DNA from: an uncultured Gemmatimonadota bacterium
Lineage (GTDB): Bacteria > Gemmatimonadota > Gemmatimonadetes > Gemmatimonadales > Gemmatimonadaceae
NCBI GenBank assembly: GCA_946480295.1
Contig: CAMLIT010000031.1
Coordinates: 1 to 38,212, forward strand
Length of the DNA: 38,212 nt
Direction: 5' to 3'
Position numbers and translations under genes: made by a program. Shown piece by piece: positions 1-8,146 of this stretch. How positions within the stretch are numbered: position 1 is the stretch's first letter; each line of letters begins with the position of its first letter. Under the pieces are notes generated by a model. It had not been told where the DNA came from and did not search any database. It saw only the letters and a list, made by a program, of their open reading frames with translations.

Positions 1-177
1 GTGGAGAGCGGGTGTCCGTGGGCTTCCCAGCCGCCGCGGAGCGCACACGCGGGCACGTCGCCATCAGCCAGCGTAACGGTGCGCCGGCTGCGCGACGGTC
101 GGGAATCGGGAGCCGGTTGGTGCTGCGCCACCCGACCGGGATTTTCCCGACGGGGGCGATCACGACGGCCGACGGGC

Positions 178-199
178 CGGCGCGCGCTCTCGCGCGCCG
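178..199 (-). terminator. Hairpin just downstream of the metallophosphoesterase gene
   Basis: A perfect 9-bp inverted repeat (CGGCGCGCG, 4-nt loop CTCT, CGCGCGCCG) lies about 10 nt beyond the stop codon of the minus-strand phosphoesterase gene. There is no clear U tract, so intrinsic termination is an inference from position and stem strength. The first ~180 bases of the window hold no gene that I can support. Confidence 0.45.
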
Positions 200-209
200 A
201 CCCCGTGCG

Positions 210-2276
210 TCAGCGGCTGATGCAGTTCGCCGTCCCCGAATCCGAGAACGTCTTGCCGGGGATCGGCATGTAGTTCCAGTGGTACCAGCCGTCGCCGAGC
301 AGCAGCTCCATCACCCCGTACATCATCCCCTTCTGCACCTGGCTGTTCGGCGCGATCATCGTGGGCTGCGAGTTCGCCCAGTCGCCCCCGGTGCCGACGA
401 TGAACTCGCGCAAGCCGCGTGGATCGGCGTTCCCGTCCGGATCCTGCGGCGCGTACCGCTCGTACTGGTGCTGGTCGCCGTTGAGCGTCAGCGTCGCTCC
501 GGCGGCGTACAGATCCACCCAGAACTGGTACGAGCGCGGCGAGAGGCCCCACGTGCTGTGCGTCGTGGAGTAGAAGCGCGGGTGGTGCCACATGGTGAGG
601 ATGCACTGCTTCGTGTTCACGGCCAGGTCGTTCTTCAGCCACGTCTCCTGCGGGGAGCCGGCGCTCGCCGAGACGTACTCGATGTTCGTGTTGAGCACGA
701 TCACGTGCCAGCTCCCGGCGTCGTAGCTGTAGTAGCCGAGGCCGCGCGTCCCGAGCAGGTCGCCGTAGTAGTCGAACGCCGCGTCGGCGGTCCCCGTGTC
801 GTAGTCGTGGTTGCCCAGCGCGGGACGCGTGAGGGGCTTGAAGGGACCCCAGGTCGGGTCGTAGCAGTTGGCGTAATCGGCGGCGGTGCCGTTCGGCTTC
901 GCGTTGTCACCGAGCGTGAACACCGCCGCGCCCGGCCATTTCGCGAGGTACTTCTCGATCACCACGGCGGTGAGCGAGTCGTATGCCTCGTCGCAGTTGC
1001 CGATGTCGCCGGCGCCGATCAGCCGCACGGTCCCCGGTGGCGGTCCCGCCGCGACGTCGACCGTCGTCGTCGCCGGCTGGCTCACGAGCCCCGTGGCATC
1101 GGTCACGGTGAGGGTGACCGTGTAGCTCCCGGCCGCGGCGTAGGCGTGCGTGGGCTGAACGCCGGTCGCGCTGGCGCCGTCACCGAAGTCCCAGGCATAC
1201 GTCAGCGGCAGGTTGCCATCGGGATCGCTCGACGCACTGCCGTCCAGCGTGAGCACCATCCCCGCCGTGTCCGGATACGGGCCGCCGGGCCGGGCGATGG
1301 GCGCGTACGTCGCGTACGGGTTCGCGCAGGTCGCCGTCCCGCCATCCGACCAGGGGCGGCTGGGGATGGAGATGTAGTTCCACGTATACCAGCCGTCGCC
1401 CAGCTCGAGGGCGAGGACGCCATACGTGTTGCCCTTCTGCACCTCGCTGTTCGGCGCGATGGCGGTCGGTTGCCCGTACGCGGACTCGCCGCCCGTCCCG
1501 ACGACGAACTCGCGGATGCCGTGCGGGTCCGCCTTGAGGCTCGCGTCCTGCGGCGCGAAGCGCTCGTACTGGTGCTGGTGGGCGTTGACGATCAGCGTGG
1601 CGTGCGCCGCATACAGGTCCGCCCAGAGCTGGTTCACCTTCGACGTCGTGTAGTACGACGTGCTCGTGGTGGAGTAGACGCGCGGCTGGTGCCAGTAGGC
1701 CAGGATGCAGGACTTCGTGTTCAGGGCGAGGTCGTTCTTCAGCCAGGTGTCCTGCGCCGACCCCGCGCTCGCCGACACGTAGGACGTGTTGCTGTTGAGG
1801 ACCACCACGTGCCAGCTGCCGACGTCGTAGCTGTAGTAGCCCTGCGGGCGGGGGCCGAGGCTCGCGCCGAAGTAGTCGAACGCGGCGTTGGCGTTCCCGG
1901 GCGTGTAGTCGTCGTTGCCGAGCGAGGGCTGCGTCAGCGACTTGAACTGGCCCCACGTGGGGCCGTAGCAGTTGGCGTAGTCGCCGGCGGTGGCGCTGTC
2001 CGTCACGTTGTCGCCGATGGTGATGACCCCGGTGCCGGGGTACTGCGCGAGGTAGTTCGTCACCAGCGAGGCGGTCTCGGAGTCGTGCACCGTCCCGCAG
2101 CTCGCGATGTTCCCGGCGCCGATGAGGCGGACGCTGATGGAGGGGGCGGTCGTGGCGGCCGCCTTCAGGCTCAGGCTCCGGTGCGGCGGCGAGATCGAAT
2201 CGGAACAGGCGAGGAGCAGCAGCGGCACGGCCACCAGCAGGCAGTGTGTCGAGACGACGTACGCTCGGCGGTGCAT
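210..2276 (-). CDS. Tandem metallophosphoesterase lipoprotein with central PKD domain
   Basis: 688 aa exported protein. The N-terminus is a lipoprotein signal ending in a LLLLAC lipobox (Cys24). Two homologous calcineurin-like metallophosphoesterase domains (about 48-320 and 416-688) flank one PKD domain (about 328-410, with DFGDG and the YTVTLTVTD strand). The second copy has the expected metal-site elements: GAGD (D424), LGDN (D457), GNHD (N489, H490), WHHP (H564) and QH603. The first copy has GAGN (N56) and GNDD (D122 where His is expected), so it is probably inactive. A strong GGAGGA ribosome site precedes the ATG. Gene order is GH3 then this gene on the same strand, 254 bp apart. The substrate is unknown; extracellular phosphate release from an organic ester is the family-level guess. 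Confidence 0.9.
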   Translation of the reverse strand: MHRRAYVVSTHCLLVAVPLLLLACSDSISPPHRSLSLKAAATTAPSISVRLIGAGNIASCGTVHDSETASLVTNYLAQYPGTGVITIGDNVTDSATAGDYANCYGPTWGQFKSLTQPSLGNDDYTPGNANAAFDYFGASLGPRPQGYYSYDVGSWHVVVLNSNTSYVSASAGSAQDTWLKNDLALNTKSCILAYWHQPRVYSTTSTSYYTTSKVNQLWADLYAAHATLIVNAHQHQYERFAPQDASLKADPHGIREFVVGTGGESAYGQPTAIAPNSEVQKGNTYGVLALELGDGWYTWNYISIPSRPWSDGGTATCANPYATYAPIARPGGPYPDTAGMVLTLDGSASSDPDGNLPLTYAWDFGDGASATGVQPTHAYAAAGSYTVTLTVTDATGLVSQPATTTVDVAAGPPPGTVRLIGAGDIGNCDEAYDSLTAVVIEKYLAKWPGAAVFTLGDNAKPNGTAADYANCYDPTWGPFKPLTRPALGNHDYDTGTADAAFDYYGDLLGTRGLGYYSYDAGSWHVIVLNTNIEYVSASAGSPQETWLKNDLAVNTKQCILTMWHHPRFYSTTHSTWGLSPRSYQFWVDLYAAGATLTLNGDQHQYERYAPQDPDGNADPRGLREFIVGTGGDWANSQPTMIAPNSQVQKGMMYGVMELLLGDGWYHWNYMPIPGKTFSDSGTANCISR

Positions 2277-2530
2277 CGTTCCTCCGCATCATCGGGGTGG
2301 GCGGCGGTGCTCGCCCGTGGTCGGGAGCGGGGCGAGTCCGTGCGCGCTCCATGCCATCGCGTGGCGGCGTGGAGGTGCGAGGCGACGTCGCGCGTGGAAG
2401 ATGAATCGCGCCAACGTCGCCGGCTCGTCCGCCGCCGCACGCCACCGCCGTGGCCATGCGGCGCCTGTGGGGAGCCGATGTCGACGCGAGTCACAGCGTG
2501 TGGCGACGGCGCAACGCGGCTCGCGCGCCG

Positions 2531-5185
2531 TCAGCGTGCCGTGAGGAACCCTCGCAGCCGGATGTCCTTCGACGAGCTCCCCACCATGATGCGGAAGCGC
2601 CCGGGCTCCACCACCCAGCGCATGCGCTGGTCGAGCAGGCGGAGCTGGTCGGGGCCGAGGCGGAAGCCGACCGTGCGCGACTCGCCGGGCGCCAGGTGCA
2701 CGCGCACGACGCCGGCGAGCTGCATCACCGGGCGCGCCACCGACGCCAGCTCGTCGTGCAGGTAGAGCTGCACCACCTCGTCGCCCGCGCGGTCGCCGGT
2801 GTTGGTCACGGTGCACCGCACCGTCGCCGTGCCGGTCGTCGGGATCGTGTCCGGCTCGATGCGCAGGCCGGAATACGCAAACGTGGTGTAGCTCAGCCCG
2901 AAGCCGAAGGGGAAGAGGGGCTGGCCAGTGAGGTCGAGGTAGTCGTCGCCGCGGCCGGTCGGCTCGTGGTCGTAGACCAGCGGGAGTTGTCCCTCGGCGA
3001 CGGGGAAGGTGATCGGCAGGCGGCCGGCCGGGTCGTAGTCGCCGAACAGCACGTCGGCGACGGCGTGCCCTCCCTCCTCGCCCGGGTACCAGGCGTCGAC
3101 CACGGCGCCCACGCGCTCGAGCCAGGGCATGGTGATCGCGCTCCCGCCCACGAGCACGACGACGACCGGCTTCCCCGTGGCGGTGACGCGCTCGATCAGC
3201 TCCTCCTGGTGGCCGGGGAGGCCGAGGAAGGCGCGGTCGCGGAACTCGCCCTCCTCGATCCCCGCGACCACCACCGCCGCGTCGCTCCGCTCCACGGTGC
3301 GCACCGCCGAGTCGATCGCCGCGCGCCAGTCGTCCGCCACGCCCGCATCCCAGACGAGCTTCACTCGCGCGTTGCCGGTGGTCTCGAAGTACTCGAGCCG
3401 GATGTCGTACGAGCGCCCAGGCTCGAGCGACACGGGGGCGAGGTGCGCGCCGAACGACCGCTTCTGCCAGTCATCGACGACGAGCCTGCCGTCGACCCAG
3501 AGGCGATAGCCGTCGTTCCCTTCCACACCGAGGCGATGCACGCCGCCCGCCGGCACGGTGATGCGCCCCGTCCAGCGCACGGAATACCAGTCGAAGGGGA
3601 TGCCGCGCGCGGGCGAGTTCAGCGTCCACCCGAACTGGATCACGCTGTCGGTGCGGACCACCGTCGGCGTTCCCGCGAAGGTCGGGTTGGCGTAGTACTC
3701 GGCGCGCAGGCCGCGCGGGGCGCCGGCGCTGTCGCTGGCGGCGAGATATTCCGAAGGCACGACCACGTACGTGCGCGACACGCGTCCCGGGCCGGGCGCG
3801 AAGCGAATCGCCGTCGCCGGTCCCACCCGGTCGCGGATGCCGTCGAGGATGGACACCGGGCGGATGCCCGGGCCGCTGTACCCGCCGAGCCGCGCCTCCG
3901 TCGCGTCCTCGCCGACGACGGCGATGGAGCCGAGTCCCTTGCGCAGGGGGAGCGTGTGGTCCGCGTTGCGGAGCAGCACGATGGATTCGCGCGCCGCGTC
4001 GAGCGCCAGCGCGCGGTGCGTCGGGTTGCCGTTCCAGAACGCCGCGCTGTCGGGGTCGACGTACGGATGCTCGAACAGCCCGAGCTCGAACTTGGCGCGC
4101 AGCACGTGCGCGACGGCGCTGTCGATCACCGCGGGCGCGATCGCGCCGCTGCGGAACGCTGCGAGGTACGGCCGGTGCTGGGCATACGACGACTGGAAGA
4201 TCACGTCGAGCCCCGCGTCGAGGGCGTCCTTCGTGGCCGATGCGGTGTTCGCCTCGGTGTGCTGCAGGACCGTCGGGCCCCCCGTGGCCGCGGCGTCGGA
4301 GATGACGAAGCCGCGGAAGTGCCACCGGTTCCGCAGGACATCGGTGAGCAGCCAGTGATTCTGCGTGGCGGGGACGCCATGGACGGAGTTGTAGGCGCTC
4401 ATCACCGACTGCGCCCCGGCGTCCTGGATCGCGCTGCGAAAGGGCGGGAAGAAGCGCTCGTCGAGCAGCCGCTCGTCGAAGTCGATCGGGTAGCTGTCGC
4501 GCCCCCCGGCGCCGACGTTGGCGACGAGGTGCTTGGGGGTGGCGACGATCCCGTCGCGCTCGAACGCGCGCACGAAGGCGCGCGCCATCAGCGACGAGAG
4601 GAAGGGATCCTCGCCGTAGGTCTCCTCCACGCGCCCCCACCGCACGTCGCTCGCGATGTTGACGACCGGCGAGAGGACCTGGCGGATGCCGCGGCTCCGC
4701 GTCTCCCTCGCCGCTGCCGCGGCCACGCGGCCCACGAGTGCGCTGTCCCACGTCGCCGCGAGGGCGATCGCCTGCGGGAACGCCGTCGCGCCGTCGGCCT
4801 TCAACCCGTGCAGCGCCTCCTCGAAGGGGATGATCGGGATGCCGAGCCGCGTCCGCTCCACGAAGTAGCGCTGGATCGCGTCTATGCGCTCGGCGTGCTC
4901 GCGCGCGGCGTTCCCCGTCGGGCGCGCGCCGCGCGGCCAGACGGGCACCTGGAGCCCGAAGGCGCCGTGCGAGTAGTCGTCGGCGGGGTCGTCGAGGTCC
5001 CCCGGGGACATGTAGAGCTGCCAGAACTTCTCCTCCAGCGACATGCGCCCGAGGAGGTCGCGCACGCGAGCGTCGACCGGCAGGCGGGGATCGCGATAGG
5101 GCGCGTGCGCGAGCGCCTGGGAGCGCGCGCTGCGCGCGAGGATGCAGAGGAGGAGCGGGAGGACGGCGAGTCGCCGGATGCGCAT
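2531..5185 (-). CDS. Glycoside hydrolase family 3 beta-glycosidase with PA14 insert
   Basis: 884 aa from the ATG at 5185, chosen because it begins a clean signal peptide (MRIRRLAVLPLLLCILARS, then SQA). The open frame upstream of it is not protein-like. Order of domains: GH3 N-terminal barrel with the nucleophile motif GFVISDAAA, GH3 C-terminal alpha/beta domain with GIEEGEFRDR and LPGHQEELI around the general acid/base, a PA14 insert (EYYANPTF through the EYFETTGNARVKLVWDAG strand), and the C-terminal fibronectin-like domain (VVQLYLHDELASVARP). It should hydrolyse beta-linked glucosides or xylosides outside the cytoplasm; PA14 probably narrows which oligosaccharide fits the active site. No convincing ribosome site is visible before the ATG. 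kimA lies upstream on the same strand, 91 bp away, with no functional link expected. Confidence 0.93.
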   Translation of the reverse strand: MRIRRLAVLPLLLCILARSARSQALAHAPYRDPRLPVDARVRDLLGRMSLEEKFWQLYMSPGDLDDPADDYSHGAFGLQVPVWPRGARPTGNAAREHAERIDAIQRYFVERTRLGIPIIPFEEALHGLKADGATAFPQAIALAATWDSALVGRVAAAAARETRSRGIRQVLSPVVNIASDVRWGRVEETYGEDPFLSSLMARAFVRAFERDGIVATPKHLVANVGAGGRDSYPIDFDERLLDERFFPPFRSAIQDAGAQSVMSAYNSVHGVPATQNHWLLTDVLRNRWHFRGFVISDAAATGGPTVLQHTEANTASATKDALDAGLDVIFQSSYAQHRPYLAAFRSGAIAPAVIDSAVAHVLRAKFELGLFEHPYVDPDSAAFWNGNPTHRALALDAARESIVLLRNADHTLPLRKGLGSIAVVGEDATEARLGGYSGPGIRPVSILDGIRDRVGPATAIRFAPGPGRVSRTYVVVPSEYLAASDSAGAPRGLRAEYYANPTFAGTPTVVRTDSVIQFGWTLNSPARGIPFDWYSVRWTGRITVPAGGVHRLGVEGNDGYRLWVDGRLVVDDWQKRSFGAHLAPVSLEPGRSYDIRLEYFETTGNARVKLVWDAGVADDWRAAIDSAVRTVERSDAAVVVAGIEEGEFRDRAFLGLPGHQEELIERVTATGKPVVVVLVGGSAITMPWLERVGAVVDAWYPGEEGGHAVADVLFGDYDPAGRLPITFPVAEGQLPLVYDHEPTGRGDDYLDLTGQPLFPFGFGLSYTTFAYSGLRIEPDTIPTTGTATVRCTVTNTGDRAGDEVVQLYLHDELASVARPVMQLAGVVRVHLAPGESRTVGFRLGPDQLRLLDQRMRWVVEPGRFRIMVGSSSKDIRLRGFLTAR

Positions 5186-5276
5186 GAGCGGGGAGGAAGA
5201 GGGCCCAGCGCATAACAATCGCCTGACGCCGCCGGTGGCGGGAGGGCACGACGCGACGTCGATCGGCGCCGCGCCG

Positions 5277-7223
5277 TCAGGCGGCCTCGCCGGAGCCGCG
5301 CGATTCCCGGATCTCCTCCTCGAGCGCCTCGTCGTGCTGCATCCAGTCGCGCAGGCGATACGCATGGCCGAGCAGGTAGGGCACGTTCACCACCACGACG
5401 TTCGGCTTGAAGAGGAGCGCGGTGCGCAGGTAGAGCGCCGTCTTGTTGTGGAGGAAGTGCTCCCACCACGTGCGCGGGACGATCTCCGGCACGACGACGG
5501 TGACGAGCTCGCCCGGCGAGAGCATGCGCAGCCCCTCGACGTACTCCACGATCGGGCGGATGATCGAGCGGTACGGCGAGGGCAGGGTGACCAGCGGCAC
5601 GCCGATGTCCCAGTCCTCCCACGCCCGTTCCATCTCGGGGGTCTGGCGCCGGTCCACCTCGACGTGGACGGCGACCACCTCGTCGGAGATCGTCGTCGCG
5701 TACACCAGCGCCCCCGCCGTCGCCTTGGTGATGCCGTTCACCGGCACGACAACCGTGTGGTGCAGCGGGAGGATCGGGCTCTGCCCCTCGAAGCGGATCT
5801 CCTTCCCGAACGCCTCGTAGTGCGCGTGGATCTTCCGCAGCAGGAGGAGGATCAGTGGGATGATCAGCGCGACGATCCAGCCGCCGCTCGTGAACTTGGT
5901 GACGATCTGGATCAGGAACACGAGCGCGGTGGCGAGCGCGCCGAGGCCGTTGAGCGCCGCGCGCCAGCGCCAGCCGGCGTCCTTCGTGCGCACCCAGTGG
6001 ACCACCATGCCGGCCTGCGACAGCGTGAAGCAGACGAACACGCCGATCGCGTAGAGCGGCACGAGGGCGTTGGTGTTCCCGCCGAAGAGCACGACGAGGA
6101 GGATCGCGATGAGCGACAGCACGATGATGCCGTTCGAGAACGCGAGCCGGTCGCCGCGCGCCGCGAACTGCCGCGGCATGTAGTTGTCGTTCGACAGGAT
6201 CCCGGCGAGACGGGGGAAGTCGGCGAAGGCGGTGTTGGCCGCCAGGACGAGGACGGCGAAGGTCGTGTACTGGAAGAAATAGTAGACGACGCCGCTGCCG
6301 AAGACGTGGTGGCCGAGCTGCGAGAGCACCGTCTGGTCGGTGGTCGGCATGATGCCGTAGTGACGCGCCAGGTAGCTCGTGCCGAGAAAGAAGGTGGCGA
6401 GGATGAGGACCATCCACGTCAGCGTGCGCGCCGCGTTCTTCGCGGAGGGCTGCCTGAACGCGCCGATGCCGTTGGAGATCGCCTCCGTGCCGGTCATCGC
6501 CACGCACCCTTCGGCGAAGCCGCGGAGGAGCAGGTACGCGAAGGCGAAGCCGGCCGGCAGCGCGAGGTGCTGCCGCGCGGACACGGGGTCCACCTTGAGC
6601 ACCGCCACCGTCGTCGCCGCCTCGTGCCCGGCGAAGTGCCGATAGATCCCGATGGCGATCAACGCGACCATGGTGAAGATGAAGGCGTAGGTCGGCACGC
6701 TGAACGCGGCACCGGACTCCCGCACGCCGCGCAGGTTGACGACGGCGAGCACCACGATGGATGCCACGCAGAGGAGGACGGTGTGCTGCAGCAGCTGCGG
6801 GTACGCCGAGGTGATGGCGGCGATGCCTGACGAGATGGAGACGGCCACGGTGAGGATGTAGTCCGTCAGCAGCGCCGCGGCGGCGACGAGGCCGGGGCCG
6901 ACGCCAAGGTTGTCCCTGGCGACGGTGTACGAGCCGCCGCCGCCCGGGTAGGCGAAGATCGTCTGCCGATAGGAGAGCCCCACCAGCACCATGAGGCCAA
7001 CGATGACGGCGGAGATGGGGACGACGTACTGGATGGCGGCCAGCCCGATCGCGCCGCCCAGGACGAAGAGGATCTGGTCCGTGGCGTACGCCACGGACGA
7101 GATGGCGTCGGAGGAGAGCACGGCGAGCGCCGTCTTCTTGCTCAGTCGCTCGTGCTCGAGCCGCTCGCTCGGCAGCGGGCGTCCGAAGAGGAGGCGCTTC
7201 AAACGTCGGTAAGGCGATGGCAT
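5277..7223 (-). CDS. kimA: KimA-type potassium transporter (APC superfamily permease)
   Basis: 648 aa. The match to Bacillus subtilis KimA, recalled from memory, is close across the whole length: LSSDAISSVAYATDQ near the N-terminus (D39 aligns with KimA D36, a potassium-site residue), AYPGGGGSYTVARDNLG, DYILTVAVSIS, MTGTEAISNGI, LVLAANTAFADFPRLA, and a soluble C-terminal domain of about 150 residues with VVPVNGITK and the HNKTALYLRTALLF ending. About 12 membrane segments precede the cytosolic tail. The family imports potassium with protons and in Firmicutes is inhibited by cyclic di-AMP. The ATG at 7223 fits the KimA N-terminus; the upstream frame extension to 7394 overlaps the promoter and is discarded. 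The gene is divergent from a KdpE/KdpD-like pair and preceded by a matching operator array, which supports potassium control. Confidence 0.9.
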   Translation of the reverse strand: MPSPYRRLKRLLFGRPLPSERLEHERLSKKTALAVLSSDAISSVAYATDQILFVLGGAIGLAAIQYVVPISAVIVGLMVLVGLSYRQTIFAYPGGGGSYTVARDNLGVGPGLVAAAALLTDYILTVAVSISSGIAAITSAYPQLLQHTVLLCVASIVVLAVVNLRGVRESGAAFSVPTYAFIFTMVALIAIGIYRHFAGHEAATTVAVLKVDPVSARQHLALPAGFAFAYLLLRGFAEGCVAMTGTEAISNGIGAFRQPSAKNAARTLTWMVLILATFFLGTSYLARHYGIMPTTDQTVLSQLGHHVFGSGVVYYFFQYTTFAVLVLAANTAFADFPRLAGILSNDNYMPRQFAARGDRLAFSNGIIVLSLIAILLVVLFGGNTNALVPLYAIGVFVCFTLSQAGMVVHWVRTKDAGWRWRAALNGLGALATALVFLIQIVTKFTSGGWIVALIIPLILLLLRKIHAHYEAFGKEIRFEGQSPILPLHHTVVVPVNGITKATAGALVYATTISDEVVAVHVEVDRRQTPEMERAWEDWDIGVPLVTLPSPYRSIIRPIVEYVEGLRMLSPGELVTVVVPEIVPRTWWEHFLHNKTALYLRTALLFKPNVVVVNVPYLLGHAYRLRDWMQHDEALEEEIRESRGSGEAA

Positions 7224-7275
7224 ACGCGGTGGCCGCCGCCCCGCGGAGCGCGGGTAGCTGGTGCGGCAATCACCA

Positions 7276-7340
7276 GAGCTATCCAGCCGGCCGTGAAAGG
7301 CGCATGAAGAGCCGGCGCCCGGGCGTGAAGATTCCGTGAA
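7276..7340 (-). promoter_or_regulatory. kimA promoter with four-hexamer OmpR/KdpE-type operator
   Basis: Read on the minus strand, hexamers TTCACG (7340-7335), TTCACG (7329-7324), TTCATG (7308-7303) and TTCACG (7297-7292) lie at offsets 0, 11, 32 and 43. The last ends 10 bp before a -10-like TAGCTC (7281-7276). Direct repeats of 11-bp period placed 10 bp upstream of the -10 are the classical arrangement for PhoB/OmpR-family activators, which replace a -35 box. Transcription would start near 7269, about 45 nt before the kimA ATG, leaving no room for a cyclic di-AMP riboswitch. The adjacent KdpE-like regulator is the obvious candidate activator (inference). Confidence 0.7.
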
Positions 7341-7441
7341 GACGGCGCCCTGCCGATGCACCGTCCGCTGGTGGAATGCGGTGGAGCGCAGCAACTTGAA
7401 GGTCGGCCCCGGCGCCTGCCGGGCCGTGCATCGGAGCCGCC

Positions 7442-8146
7442 GTGAGCACCGCCCCCAGCGACATCATCCTCGTCGTCGACGACGAGCCGCAGATCCGCCG
7501 CGTGCTGCGCCACGCGCTCGAGGACGGCGCCACGCGCGTCGTCGAGGCCGCCACGGGCCGCGAGGCGGTGGATCTCACGGCGGCGATGCGCCCGTCGCTG
7601 ATGGTGCTCGATCTCGGCCTCCCCGACCTGCAGGGGCAGGCGGTCTGCCGCGAGGTGCGGCACTGGTCCACGCTGCCCATCCTCGTCCTCTCGGCGCGCC
7701 ACTCCGACCAGGAGAAGGTCGCGCTGCTCGATGCCGGCGCCGACGATTACCTCACGAAGCCGTTCAATCCCGCCGAGCTGCAGGCGCGGGTACGCGCACT
7801 CCTCCGGCGCTCGCGGCTCATCCCGTCGGCGCTCGGGGACCAGGTGGTCCACGTCGGCGCGGTCACGATCGACCTCGCCCGGCCGTCGCTCGAGCGCGGC
7901 GGCCAGCGCGTGCACCTGACGAAGACCGAGTGGGACCTCCTGCGCACGCTCGTCAGGCACGCCGGGCGGACCCTCACCCACCAGCAGCTCTTTCGCGCGG
8001 TGTGGGGCAACGCGCACGGCGACATGCAGCAGTACCTGCGGGTCCACATCCGCAGCCTGCGGCGGAAGATCGAGGCGGATCCGGTGCGGCCGGCGCTGAT
8101 CGTCACCGAGCCGGGAGTCGGGTACCGGTTCGAGAGCGCGTCATGA
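7442..8146 (+). CDS. kdpE: KdpE-like OmpR-family response regulator
   Basis: 234 aa with a GTG start at 7442 preceded by GGAG. The receiver domain (about 8-120) is complete: acidic pair D13-D14, phospho-acceptor D57 in VLDLGLPD, S84, and K106 in LTKPF. The winged-helix DNA-binding domain (about 135-230) carries the KdpE-like stretch YLRVHIRSLRRKIE and ends in TEPGVGYRFES. The stop overlaps the ATG of the downstream kinase (ATGA), so the two are translationally coupled. Divergent to kimA, with a four-hexamer direct-repeat operator between them. KdpE normally activates the kdpFABC pump; no kdpFABC genes are in the window, and KimA appears to take that place. Confidence 0.9.
   Translation: MSTAPSDIILVVDDEPQIRRVLRHALEDGATRVVEAATGREAVDLTAAMRPSLMVLDLGLPDLQGQAVCREVRHWSTLPILVLSARHSDQEKVALLDAGADDYLTKPFNPAELQARVRALLRRSRLIPSALGDQVVHVGAVTIDLARPSLERGGQRVHLTKTEWDLLRTLVRHAGRTLTHQQLFRAVWGNAHGDMQQYLRVHIRSLRRKIEADPVRPALIVTEPGVGYRFESAS

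Noticed and set aside
1..209. Possible partial gene at the left edge (GTG at base 1)
   Set aside because: The frame ends at 273 inside the phosphoesterase gene and its product looks random; I see no supported gene here.
12..2765. Very long plus-strand open frame (917 aa)
   Set aside because: Arg/Val/Ala-rich shadow of the minus-strand phosphoesterase and GH3 genes; no domain pattern, typical of very GC-rich DNA.
5220..5283. 9-bp inverted repeat CGCCTGACG / CGTCAGGCG around the end of kimA
   Set aside because: The loop is 46 nt and the right arm contains the kimA stop codon; too weak to call a terminator.
7223..7442. Cyclic di-AMP (ydaO-type) riboswitch before kimA
   Set aside because: The predicted leader is only about 45 nt and no matching structure is visible; the operator array explains regulation better.
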